In this document: positions 16,364 to 24,049 of the stretch, one piece after another | How the letters are laid out: the number at the start of each line of letters is the position of its first letter | Numbering within the stretch: position 1 is the first letter of the stretch | Origin: Halobaculum magnesiiphilum | GTDB lineage: Archaea; Halobacteriota; Halobacteria; Halobacteriales; Haloferacaceae | Length of the DNA: 64,000 bases | Reading direction: 5' to 3' | Assembly (NCBI RefSeq): GCF_019823105.1 | Contig: NZ_CP081959.1 | Coordinates: 186,001-250,000 of the forward strand | Made by a program: the position numbers and the translations under genes | The notes under the pieces: model-generated | The model's input: the letters and a program-made list of their open reading frames with translations, nothing else | What the model was told of the DNA's origin: nothing | Database searches by the model: none

Positions 16364-17277
16364 TTCGGCTTAATAGTGGACTGTGTAGATTCGGATTCAG
16401 AATATCTGAGTGCGTTGAGTGCAGAATTGGGGCATCTCGGGAGATACACGTTCACGATATACTCGCCGGCGGCGGTCGGCGTGATCGCCGCGACGTCCGC
16501 CACCTGATCCGCGATGAGTCGGTCATCAGTGTGTCCGATCGCGGTGACCACCGGGGTATTCGCGGTGAAAATCGCCTCCGCAACCCGCTCGGTGTTGAAG
16601 GCTTGGAGGTTCGAATCGCTCCCACCGCCCCGACTGACGATGATGGCGTCGACGTCCTCCGAGCGGTCGAGATGGTGGACGCCGTTCGCGATGGACGTCG
16701 GCGCGTTCGACCCCTGGACGGTTGCGTCCTTAACCAGGATGTCGACGGTGGGGTCCTGTCCGTGGATCGCGTTTTGGATGTCGTATCGTGCGTCTCCTCG
16801 GAGGGACGTGACGACGCCGACCCGCTCCGGGAACGCCGGCGGTTGCTGTTTCTGCTCATCGTCGAACCAGCCCCGCTCTTCGAGTTCGCTTCGCAGCCGC
16901 TCGACGGCAGCCGCCTGGTCGCCGTCGCCGACGACGATCACCCCCCACGGTTTGAGGTCGATTTTCCCACCTTCGACCCAGTAGTCGATATCGCCCTCGA
17001 GGATGACTTCGGTCCCGTCCTCGAGGTCGGCGTCCATCTCCCGGTAACGGTTCGCCCAGATCATACAGGGGAGCTCGGCCTCGCCGTCGGTGAGCGTGAA
17101 GTAGAGCGCCGTACTGTTCTTGTGGAGGTCAGTGACCTCCCCGATACAGCGGACGCCGTTGAGGGCAGGCGTGTCCTGGACGACCGACGCGATCCGGTCT
17201 TTCAGCTGGGACACGCTAAGGACCTCTCTCGCATCGGGTTCGACCGCCTGCCGTTCGGTATCCGGTGCGTCCGCCAT
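16234..17277 (-). pseudogene. xseA: Exonuclease VII large subunit, 3'-truncated
   Basis: Residues ~16-270 match XseA. There is an OB-fold (RCIGEVTDLHKNSTALYFTL, ELPCMIWANRYREM, VILEGDIDYW), the RVGVVTSLRGDARYDI stretch, and the IIVSRGGGSDSNLQAFN and TAIGHTDDRLIADQVAD core motifs. Similarity stops after TPTAAGEYIV, near 16460; the remaining ~75 residues are Pro/Arg-rich and read through the integrase fragment in another frame. Normal XseA is over 400 residues with a long coiled-coil C-terminus that binds XseB; both that region and xseB are missing. Exonuclease VII degrades single-stranded DNA, and this copy should be inactive. Confidence 0.75.
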
Positions 17278-17300
17278 CTCCGTTTCCTAACTTGTAAACT

Positions 17301-17372
17301 GCCCTACCCTACTCCCTCGGCGCTCTGCGCCTCGGTCCTTGAGGGTAGGGCTTTGATGTGGACTCCCGGCAA
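17301..17372 (-). ncRNA. Probable right-end/omega-RNA region of the IS200/IS605-type tnpB element
   Basis: Immediately downstream of tnpB is a perfect 10-bp inverted repeat, GCCCTACCCT (17301-17310) with AGGGTAGGGC (17342-17351). It encloses an inner hairpin GGCGC-TCT-GCGCC (17319-17331). TnpB nucleases use a guide RNA derived from the 3' end of tnpB plus the element's right end, so this structured end fits the omega-RNA scaffold. The flanking DNA that would serve as guide begins just below 17301 and runs into the xseA start region. Boundaries are inferred, not demonstrated. Confidence 0.55.
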
Positions 17373-18617
17373 TCAGTCCCCAGCAACAGGCTGGTGACTC
17401 CCGCCGTTCAACGTCCCACCATTTATACGCACGTCTACTGGTGCGTCTCCGCCCCCCGACGTGGGCGAGGAACGGAGTCTGTGTTTCCGCTTTCGGGCAT
17501 AGCGTAGCCCGATATTCTTCGCTGCATTGTAGTCCGCGTTCACCTCGTAACCGCATTTCTGGCACTCGAAGTGTTCTCCGTGGCGATTCGCTTCGTTCGT
17601 GAACCCACAATCCGTCCGAGAACAGCGTTGGGACGTGTGGTTCGGTTTGACTTGTTCCACGGAGACGACTTGTTCTGGTGCCTTGTAGGAGACGTACTCG
17701 TACAGGCGTCGGAACGCCCAAACATGGTGCCATTTAGCCTGCGGGAGACGCTCACGGATGTCGGTTAAATCCTCGAACACGATCACGTCGCAGTCGTGTT
17801 CGACGGCTTCCGAAACGATCTCATTGGCAACCGTGTGAATGTACTGCTTCCGCCAGGCTTCTTCTCGCTTTCCAAGGCGAAGCAGGGCGTTGTGTGCGGC
17901 CTGCGTGCTGCGCCGTTGCATCTCGCCACGTCGCTTCTCGAACTCGCGGCACCAATGGTCGTAGTCGTCGCCCTGCCAGAACGTGCCGGTCGAAGCTACT
18001 GCGAGGCTGTTGACGCCGAGGTCGATACCGAGGACTGTTTGGTGCCCGGTATCTGCCGAAACCTCGGACTCGTCGTCATCGTACTTTCGCGTCGTGATGT
18101 GGAAATAGAACTCGTCAGTCGTCTTGTCGTATTGCAGTGTGCTCGCCCGGAACTCGTACTCTTCTGAGAGAACGTACTGTTCGTAGGGCGTTGGGCTGTC
18201 CGCCGGGAGTTCAAAGTCGCACTCAACACGTCCGTTGACGGTGGAGAGCGAGACTTTGTTCCGGTAGAATGTGGCGCTTCGCTTATCGTAGACTATGCTC
18301 CACGAAGTGAACTCCGGTTGGCTCACACGCTTGCCCTGTTTCCATCGTTCGACGCACCCTTTCGTCGCTTGGACGGCGCGTCGGATGGCCTCTTGAACGA
18401 GGTTGGCAGTGAGATCAGTTTCTTCCCGCAGCTCCGGGTAGAGTGCGTCTCGCGCAGTTGAGTTCGCAGTGATGCAGCTCATGTAGGAGTCGTCGTCCCA
18501 ACAGAACTCGGCAGCACGATTCGCACAGTAGAGGAACTGTCGCGCAGATTCGTGGAGGTCGTCGCGCCGCTCATCGGGAACAACGAGTTTGACCGGCGCA
18601 GTTCGACGCACCTCCAT
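17373..18617 (-). CDS. tnpB: TnpB, RNA-guided nuclease of an IS200/IS605 (IS1341-type) element
   Basis: The 414-residue protein has an intact RuvC-like nuclease: Asp in VLGIDLGVNSLAVAST (~195), Glu in DVIVFEDLTDIRERL (~280) and Asp in YEVNADYNAAKNIGL (~365). A zinc ribbon lies between (CSRTDCG, then CQKCG). The N-terminal region has the usual helical and OB-like layout. No tnpA is present, so the element is non-autonomous for transposition. TnpB proteins cut DNA with an RNA guide from the element end and help element retention. The frame is undamaged and the catalytic residues are present, so it may be active. Confidence 0.9.
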   Translation of the reverse strand: MEVRRTAPVKLVVPDERRDDLHESARQFLYCANRAAEFCWDDDSYMSCITANSTARDALYPELREETDLTANLVQEAIRRAVQATKGCVERWKQGKRVSQPEFTSWSIVYDKRSATFYRNKVSLSTVNGRVECDFELPADSPTPYEQYVLSEEYEFRASTLQYDKTTDEFYFHITTRKYDDDESEVSADTGHQTVLGIDLGVNSLAVASTGTFWQGDDYDHWCREFEKRRGEMQRRSTQAAHNALLRLGKREEAWRKQYIHTVANEIVSEAVEHDCDVIVFEDLTDIRERLPQAKWHHVWAFRRLYEYVSYKAPEQVVSVEQVKPNHTSQRCSRTDCGFTNEANRHGEHFECQKCGYEVNADYNAAKNIGLRYARKRKHRLRSSPTSGGGDAPVDVRINGGTLNGGSHQPVAGD

Positions 18618-18708
18618 ATTTCAGATTACCACTCGGCGGTTCTTATAATATTGGGAGTCGGGTAGCTACCGTCGTGCGGTTGCGTCGTCCTTTGTCGGTT
18701 TCCTCTCC

Positions 18709-18740
18709 GCCCTACGCGTTCGCTACACTCGCTCCTTGAG
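18709..18740. repeat. Sequence resembling the tnpB right end
   Basis: GCCCTAC (18709-18715) followed by CGCTCCTTGAG (ending 18740) repeats, in the same orientation, the GCCCTAC … CGGTCCTTGAG order seen in the element's right-end hairpin (17301-17343), with shorter spacing. It may be the remnant of another element end or the left boundary of this one. Confidence 0.3.
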
Positions 18741-18824
18741 ATCGGAGGCTCCACCTCGAATTATGCTGAACAGGAACATCAAAAAGCTACGTTCGAGTGA
18801 CGGGGTTGGCTGCGTTACGCAGGC

Positions 18825-18992
18825 CTACAGATCGCGGGGCTGGACCGTCTTCCGGTCGTTGGCCTCGGCACGCTCTGCGGCGTCCTCGAGTAGTTCGGCG
18901 ACCTCTTCGTTGAGGGCGTCGTAGAAATCTGCCGAGACGTTGTGGTCCGAGAGTGCATCCTTCACGGCTGCTTTGACGATTAGGTCAGACAT
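18825..18992 (-). CDS. Small histone-fold-like protein (DUF1931-type)
   Basis: A 55-residue protein on the minus strand (starts MSDLIVKAAVKDALSDHNVS, ends DRKTVQPRDL) matches a common haloarchaeal mini-protein annotated as DUF1931 or CBF/NF-Y-like. The pattern of two helices with a short connecting loop and the terminal KTVQPRDL resembles histone-fold dimerisation units. A strong TATA-like box (ATTATAAAGG on the plus strand, near 19017-19026) lies upstream on the minus strand, consistent with separate transcription. DNA binding is plausible but not shown. The gap between it and tnpB (18618-18824) has no other supported gene. Confidence 0.75.
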   Translation of the reverse strand: MSDLIVKAAVKDALSDHNVSADFYDALNEEVAELLEDAAERAEANDRKTVQPRDL

Positions 18993-19181
18993 TCCAACGC
19001 GGACTTCTATTGTCTATATTATAAAGGTTCGAACTCTCGGTTTTGCCATTCTGGGTGTCAGTTGGAAACACACCAAGAAGCTCCGAAAAATCGATGCCAG
19101 TGTTGACCGTGGCGATAACCGGACTCACGGACATCAGAATTGCACCCACAGCTGGTGACTCTACAAGCCGACACGCAGAAA

Positions 19182-19204
19182 ACTATAAACTTAGTCTCGT
19201 CTAA
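19182..19204 (+). promoter_or_regulatory. dtxR promoter with overlapping palindromic operator
   Basis: A TATA-like ACTATAAAC (19182-19190) lies ~25-30 bp before the ATG at 19215, as in leaderless haloarchaeal promoters. Directly after it TTAGTCTCGTCTAA (19191-19204) forms a TTAG…CTAA palindrome-like site between the TATA box and the start of transcription. DtxR-family repressors bind TTAG-type palindromes, so autoregulation is likely. Confidence 0.5.
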
Positions 19205-19214
19205 TTTCGTTCTA

Positions 19215-19892
19215 ATGCTGAGCGCCATCATGGAGGACTATCTCAAAGCGATCTATTACCTCCAGGACGAAACGGATGAACGGGTGCGGACCTCGACGCT
19301 CGCTGAGCATATGGGTGTAGAACAGCCGTCCGTCACCAGTATGATGAAAAAATTGGCCGAGCGTGATTTGGTACATCATGAGCCCTACAAGGGGGTTGAA
19401 CTCACAGACACCGGCATTCCTATCGCTCTCGAAATCATTCGCCACCACCGGCTTTTAGAACGATATCTGACGGATCACCTCGAGTACGATTGGGCTGAGG
19501 TGCACGACGAAGCAGATCGCCTCGAACACCACATCAGCAATCAATTCGCCGACCGGATAGCAGAGCAGTTAGGGGATCCCGCAGTTGACCCACATGGCGA
19601 CCCGATTCCCACCGCGGAGCTGGATATTTCTGCACCGAAATGCGGTGAAACACTGGCCGATCATCAAGTGGGCGACAGCGTTCGAATCGAACGCGTGCCA
19701 GACGAAGACGCTGATCTACTCCGATATCTGTCCGAACACGGGATTCACCCGGGAACTGAAGTGGAAATCGTTGAGGTCACCTCATTTGGAATGGTGACAC
19801 TCGATCTCGACGGTGGCGACGAACCAGTTGCACTTCCCGAGAAAGTTGCCCGCTCTATATCCGCTCAATCTCTGTCTGAGGATACAAGCTAA
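19215..19892 (+). CDS. DtxR/MntR/SirR-family metal-dependent transcriptional regulator
   Basis: ATG 19215 is preferred because the TATA box is just upstream and the family begins with the sequence MEDYLKAIYYL a few residues later. The 225-residue protein has the DtxR winged helix (RTSTLAEHMGVEQPSVTSMM, then LVHHEPYKGVELTDTG). The metal-binding dimerisation domain has HHRLLERYLTDHL, EVHDEADRLEHHIS and the His/Glu pattern. A C-terminal FeoA/SH3-like domain (DSVRIERVPDEDADLLRYLS, GIHPGTEVEIVEV, VALPEKVARSIS) completes it. Such proteins repress metal uptake genes when Fe2+ or Mn2+ is plentiful. The next gene cluster, 128 bp downstream, encodes a metal oxidase/permease system and is the likely target. 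Confidence 0.9.
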   Translation: MLSAIMEDYLKAIYYLQDETDERVRTSTLAEHMGVEQPSVTSMMKKLAERDLVHHEPYKGVELTDTGIPIALEIIRHHRLLERYLTDHLEYDWAEVHDEADRLEHHISNQFADRIAEQLGDPAVDPHGDPIPTAELDISAPKCGETLADHQVGDSVRIERVPDEDADLLRYLSEHGIHPGTEVEIVEVTSFGMVTLDLDGGDEPVALPEKVARSISAQSLSEDTS

Positions 19893-19923
19893 CCGAGTCG
19901 GAACCTCGTCCGCCAGCGATTAG

Positions 19924-19961
19924 TTTAGACTCAATCAAAGTTTAGATGAGTCAAATATATA
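19924..19961 (+). promoter_or_regulatory. Operator and TATA box of the multicopper oxidase operon
   Basis: TTTAGACTCA (19924-19933) and TGAGTCAAA (19947-19955) form an inverted repeat with core arms GACTCA/TGAGTC 13 bp apart. A second TTTAGA lies inside it at 19941. The right arm runs straight into AAATATATA (19953-19961), a strong TATA box, so a bound repressor would block TBP/TFB. Similar sequence occurs upstream of the CDF gene at 56165. Confidence 0.5.
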
Positions 19962-20020
19962 CGTTGGATAGCTCAAGAGACTCCTATGGGCATCAAGAGG
20001 CTTGACCAGCGGAGGAGATC

Positions 20021-21280
20021 ATGCCATCGATAGATTACAGTAGCGCAGCAGACGTCACAGAACGACTTGAAGAGCGGCTGGTCGAATCACTCACCGGTGA
20101 GACGAGCGTCAGCCGCCGCACGGTGCTCGGCGGTCTCGGTGTTGCCGGGAGTGCAGCCGTCGGACTCGGGAGTTCTCGGGCAAGTGCCGCCTCCGATCAC
20201 GACGATGAGGCTGAACATGGTAACTTCGGTGCGGTGGGCGAATACCGGGATTTGGATTTCGACCCCCACGAGTTCCTCACTGCATTCAATACCGGAGACA
20301 GCGGGCAAGATAACGTTCCCCAACAGGTCTACGAAGAGGATGGCCGAACCGTGCGGGAGTTCGAGTTCACCGCCGTCGACACCACGATAGCAATCGCGCC
20401 GGGCGTTGAGTTCCAGGCATGGGCGTACAACGGCCAAGTACCGGGGCCGACGATCCGCGCCGTCGAGGGCGACCTGATTCGCGTGAAGTTCACGAATCTG
20501 GGACGACACGCACACACGATCCATCCACACCTGAAGAACCTCAACCCGAGAATGGACGGGATCCCCCAGAATGGGCCTGGCGTCCTCGATACGGGCGAGT
20601 CATTCACCTACGAGTGGATCGCCCAACCCGCCGGCACGCACTTCTATCACTGCCACTCACTCCCGTTGAAAGAGCACATCCACCGCGGACTCTACGGCAC
20701 GATCATCGTCGATCCGGACCCCGAACGCGTCAGGGAGAATCCACGCGAGTACGTCAACTACCCGGGCCCGATTACCGATGACTTCCGAGAGCAGCTCGTC
20801 GAAGAGGCGAAGAGCCGGAATCACGAGTACGCTGAAAACGACGCCGTCAACGAGATGGTGATGGTGATGAACTCGTTCGACACCAACTTCGACGGCGGTA
20901 ACGAGGTCTACGCGGCGAACACACGAGCGTTCGGCTACGGAGTCGGTGACACCGACGGCGAGGGCAACTGGACGGCGGGCGAGACGAAACGCCCCATCCA
21001 GATCGACAAGAACCAACGCCAGCGCGTGTACCTCTCCAATGCAACGGAGTTCGACCTCATCAACTCGTTCCACACGCATTCGCAGTTCTTCGACTACTAC
21101 GACCACGGGACGACGCTGACGCCGACGAATAAGACCGTGGACACGATCATGCAATGCCAGGCGCAGCGCGGCATCATCGAGATTGACTACTCCGATCATG
21201 AGCCGGGCCTGTACATGTTCCACGCCCACCAGTCTGAGTTCGCCGAACTCGGCTGGATGAGCTTCTTCGAGGTGGTCTAA
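20021..21280 (+). CDS. Secreted multicopper oxidase (Tat substrate)
   Basis: The 419-residue protein has a twin-arginine signal (SRRTVLGGLGVAGSAA, Arg32-33) after an unusually long n-region. Two cupredoxin domains follow. Copper ligands are recognisable in HAHTIHPH (163-170), HFYHCHS (His207 to His212 with Cys211), SFHTHSQFF (351-353) and LYMFHAHQSEF (401-403). This layout fits two-domain laccase or nitrite-reductase-like oxidases. Next to a ZIP permease and a cupredoxin, and behind a DtxR regulator, a ferroxidase or cuprous oxidase role in metal handling is more likely than nitrite reduction, but this is inference. The ZIP gene starts 2 bp after its stop. Confidence 0.85.
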   Translation: MPSIDYSSAADVTERLEERLVESLTGETSVSRRTVLGGLGVAGSAAVGLGSSRASAASDHDDEAEHGNFGAVGEYRDLDFDPHEFLTAFNTGDSGQDNVPQQVYEEDGRTVREFEFTAVDTTIAIAPGVEFQAWAYNGQVPGPTIRAVEGDLIRVKFTNLGRHAHTIHPHLKNLNPRMDGIPQNGPGVLDTGESFTYEWIAQPAGTHFYHCHSLPLKEHIHRGLYGTIIVDPDPERVRENPREYVNYPGPITDDFREQLVEEAKSRNHEYAENDAVNEMVMVMNSFDTNFDGGNEVYAANTRAFGYGVGDTDGEGNWTAGETKRPIQIDKNQRQRVYLSNATEFDLINSFHTHSQFFDYYDHGTTLTPTNKTVDTIMQCQAQRGIIEIDYSDHEPGLYMFHAHQSEFAELGWMSFFEVV

Positions 21281-21281
21281 C

Positions 21282-22532
21282 ATGGCGGATAAGACACGAG
21301 ACACGACGACGGACGGTGGTGTACCAGCTGAGAACGAGATAACACAACCGCTCGGCCTTCCAAAATGGGTCAGTGCGTTACTCCCGATCGTGTTGCTCGT
21401 ACTCGTCTTAGGCGTGTTTGCGTTCACGTCACCGCTCGCCGGGGTTCAGAGCGGCGAACCACTTCCCGACGTAACGGTCACGCACACGACGCTTCCGAGC
21501 GACGAAACGGTCGTCCTGCACGTGACGAATAACGGCCCCGAATCCGTGACGATATCACAGGTCCTCGTCGACGAGGCGTACTGGGATTTCCGGGTCGAAG
21601 GAGCCGGTGGTGACCAAACGCTGGCCCCGATGGAAAGTGCGGAGATCGTGATTCCGTATCACTGGAATCCGGGGTGGGACCTCGAGGTCGCGCTCGTGCT
21701 CTCTGACGGAGCGACGTTCCACAACACGATCGTCGCGCCGAGTCAGTCGCCCGGGTTTAGCCTCAGTCTGCTCGGGACGCTCGCAGTCATCGGACTGTTC
21801 GTCGGCGTCATCCCAGTCGCATTAGGGATGCTCTGGTTCCCCTACATCAAGACGATGAGTGATCGGTGGCTGCACGCCGTGCTCTTGTTCGCGGCCGGCG
21901 TACTGGGCTTCTTGGCATTTGACGCCGGGTTCGAAGCGTTCGAACTCGCCGAACGAGTTCCGGGCGCGTACGAGGGCAACCTCTTGGTCGTCTTCGGGAT
22001 CTTCGGCGCACTCCTGCTCGTCCAGGCGATCAGTGCGTGGCGTGAGGGCCGTGTCGCTGCTGGTGACAGTCGGGCGAGTAGCGGTCTCTGGATCGCCTAT
22101 CTGGTCGCGATAGGGATCGGCCTGCACAACCTTGCGGAAGGACTTGCTATCGGGAGTTCGTTCGCACTCGGGCGCGTGTCACTCGGCGCATTCCTCGTGA
22201 TCGGGTTCATGCTCCACAACGTGACGGAAGGTCCGGCTGTCGTCGCGCCGGTCGCCCGCGGGGAACGCCCTTCGCTCAAGCACTTCGCCGCACTCGGGGT
22301 GATCGCCGGCGCACCCGTCATCCTCGGGGGCTGGATCGGTAGTCTTGCATACTCGCCGACGATCGGGGCCTTCTTCCTCGCGATCGGGGTTGGCGCAATC
22401 CTGCAGGTCGACTGGGAGATCGCGCGAATGGTTCGCGATGCCGGCGGTCGCGTGGCGAGCGCGACGAACCTGCTCGCGTTCCTGCTCGGACTCGGCGTCA
22501 TGTACGTGACCGATCTCTTCGTTGTCCTCTAA
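21282..22532 (+). CDS. ZIP-family metal permease with N-terminal extracytoplasmic domain
   Basis: This 416-residue protein has one N-terminal TM helix (~25-50) and then a beta-rich outside domain of ~100 residues (LPDVTVTHTTLPSDETVVLH … VALVLSDGATFHNTIVAPS) that looks cupredoxin- or Ig-like. A ZIP domain follows, with GIGLHNLAEGLAIGSSF and GFMLHNVTEGPAVVAPV carrying the paired HNxxEG metal motifs. ZIP proteins import Zn2+, Fe2+ or Mn2+. The extra outside domain and its tight coupling to the oxidase (2 bp gap) suggest that oxidase and permease work together at the membrane. Substrate not determinable here. Confidence 0.85.
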   Translation: MADKTRDTTTDGGVPAENEITQPLGLPKWVSALLPIVLLVLVLGVFAFTSPLAGVQSGEPLPDVTVTHTTLPSDETVVLHVTNNGPESVTISQVLVDEAYWDFRVEGAGGDQTLAPMESAEIVIPYHWNPGWDLEVALVLSDGATFHNTIVAPSQSPGFSLSLLGTLAVIGLFVGVIPVALGMLWFPYIKTMSDRWLHAVLLFAAGVLGFLAFDAGFEAFELAERVPGAYEGNLLVVFGIFGALLLVQAISAWREGRVAAGDSRASSGLWIAYLVAIGIGLHNLAEGLAIGSSFALGRVSLGAFLVIGFMLHNVTEGPAVVAPVARGERPSLKHFAALGVIAGAPVILGGWIGSLAYSPTIGAFFLAIGVGAILQVDWEIARMVRDAGGRVASATNLLAFLLGLGVMYVTDLFVVL

Positions 22533-22557
22533 TAGGAAAACACTCGTTTCCGTTACA

Positions 22558-22980
22558 ATGGTCTCGAAGTTCTACAACCGACGATCGATATTGCGGCTCA
22601 GCACCGCGACCCTAGCGACTCTCAGCACCGCCGGGTGTCTAGGTGGACAGTCATCATCGGCCCAGACTGTCACGATGCCCGGTGATCTCAAATTTGAGCC
22701 GAAGACCGCGACGATCGAACCTGGTGAGACGGTTACATGGACGAACGAGAGTGACATCGATCACACGGTCACAGCCTATGAAGACGAGATTCCAGACGAC
22801 GCCGCGTACTTCGCAAGTGGTGGCTTCGAGTCAGAGCGTGTTGCGAGGAATCGGGTCACCGAGGGACTCATCGCTCCGGGCGAGAACTACGAGCACACGT
22901 TCGATCAACCTGGAACGTACGGGTACTTTTGTATCCCACACGAGAGTTCTGGGATGGTCGGGACAGTTCGAGTAAAGTAA
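22558..22980 (+). CDS. Halocyanin/plastocyanin-like cupredoxin lipoprotein
   Basis: The start chosen is ATG 22558, since the frame's TTG at 22522 lies inside the end of the ZIP gene. The 140-residue protein has a Tat-like RRSILRLSTATLATLS and a lipobox ending in Cys (STAGC). A type-1 copper domain follows, with ligands His in DIDHTVTAY, Cys and His in YFCIPHESSGM, and the terminal Met. An acidic insertion (YEDEIPDDAAYFASGGF) is shared with the cupredoxin at 49779. It probably passes electrons to or from the upstream multicopper oxidase. It is the third gene of the operon. Confidence 0.85.
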   Translation: MVSKFYNRRSILRLSTATLATLSTAGCLGGQSSSAQTVTMPGDLKFEPKTATIEPGETVTWTNESDIDHTVTAYEDEIPDDAAYFASGGFESERVARNRVTEGLIAPGENYEHTFDQPGTYGYFCIPHESSGMVGTVRVK

Positions 22981-23026
22981 TCGAACAATCAAGTTCTCGT
23001 TCCGACGAAACACATCCGCAAACTCG

Positions 23027-23545
23027 TCACGAGCCCTCCGCCAGTAGGTTATCGACGAGGCGGGTGAACCGGTCGATCATCCGATCGGGCAGCGAGGGTG
23101 TAATCTCTTCGAGGAGACGAGCGGTCTCAGTCGGCTCGGCTGCGACCAGCGTCACGTGATTATTGGCATCTCGGTGTTTCTCGATGAGATTTTGCTCCGT
23201 CAAATGATTCAAGTGCCACTCGAGAGTCCCCCGAGCAATCCCGAGAGACTCTGTGACAGCGTCCGGTCTGGATGGCCCCTGTTCGAGAACGCAGAATAAA
23301 ATGTCGCGTGCTGTTTCCCGGCGAATGACAGCGATTGCTCCCCGCTCCCACGCATCATATTCAGGTGTGTAATAGTGGGTCCGGCCATAGAGAGGTAATT
23401 CGATTACTCTCTCTTGATTCTGGAGTTCCCTGAGATGGTACTGTACCTGTCCTGGTGCGAGGTCTAGTCTCCGCGTGAGTGCGTTGAAGTGTTCTCCAGG
23501 GTGGGTGGCAATACACTCGTGAATCCGGTCACGTTGGTGTGTCAT
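23027..23545 (-). CDS. Tandem winged-helix transcriptional regulator
   Basis: The 172-residue protein contains two winged helices. The first is ~1-60 (HFNALTRRLDLAPGQVQYHL, YGRTHYYTPEY) and the second ~70-135 (ILFCVLEQGPSRPDAVTESL, IARGTLEWHLNHLTEQNLIE). This double arrangement is a standard haloarchaeal ArsR/MarR-like regulator type. Its ATG overlaps the stop of the membrane gene at 23542-23880 (ATGA), so the two are co-translated. Target genes are unknown; the operon converges on the cupredoxin operon. Confidence 0.8.
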   Translation of the reverse strand: MTHQRDRIHECIATHPGEHFNALTRRLDLAPGQVQYHLRELQNQERVIELPLYGRTHYYTPEYDAWERGAIAVIRRETARDILFCVLEQGPSRPDAVTESLGIARGTLEWHLNHLTEQNLIEKHRDANNHVTLVAAEPTETARLLEEITPSLPDRMIDRFTRLVDNLLAEGS

Positions 23546-23880
23546 GTATCCAAATTGGTCTCGTTCGAAATAGTTCGAGAGTGATAGACCGCAGCAATGA
23601 CGAGCGCGACAAGAATGACATCAAGTCCGTGTTCGAGAAGGTGATGCTCGGCTTGTGAAAACAGGCCGACGATGGTGATCCCCGCAATTGCAGAGCGTCC
23701 AAAGAGGGCAGCTAGCGCAGCGACGACTAACAGATATGGACGGGATTGGCGCTGAACGAACGCGCCGATCGCAAGTCCCAGAAGCACCGCTGTACCAGCA
23801 GCTGCGATGGTGATCACCGCGAGCAACGGAAGGGACCACGGATCGATGAACCCACTATGAAGTGGGACAAATCCCGCCAT
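23542..23880 (-). CDS. Small polytopic membrane protein (DUF7471-like), operon partner of the wHTH regulator
   Basis: The 112-residue protein has three to four hydrophobic segments (LPLLAVITIAAAGTAVLLGL, YLLVVAALAALF, IAGITIVGLF, LDVILVALVIAAVY) and a conserved-looking AEHHLLEHGLD motif before the last helix. Such membrane proteins precede tandem winged-helix regulators in many haloarchaea (DUF7471 from memory). It is the first gene of the pair and its stop overlaps the regulator start. It may sense a membrane signal for the regulator; this is inference. Confidence 0.7.
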   Translation of the reverse strand: MAGFVPLHSGFIDPWSLPLLAVITIAAAGTAVLLGLAIGAFVQRQSRPYLLVVAALAALFGRSAIAGITIVGLFSQAEHHLLEHGLDVILVALVIAAVYHSRTISNETNLDT

Positions 23881-24049
23881 CTGGGTTAAATTTGAAACGC
23901 AGTTACCTGAGAGCGTCGATTCAAATCACCCCGGATGTTAGAATTGTAGAGAGTGGTTGGTGGTTCTAAACCCCTTTAGAGGCAGCAGTCTCTATGTAGG
24001 AACCACGATTGACTCACCTTTTTGTCTTTCACAATCAGGACGTACGCAT

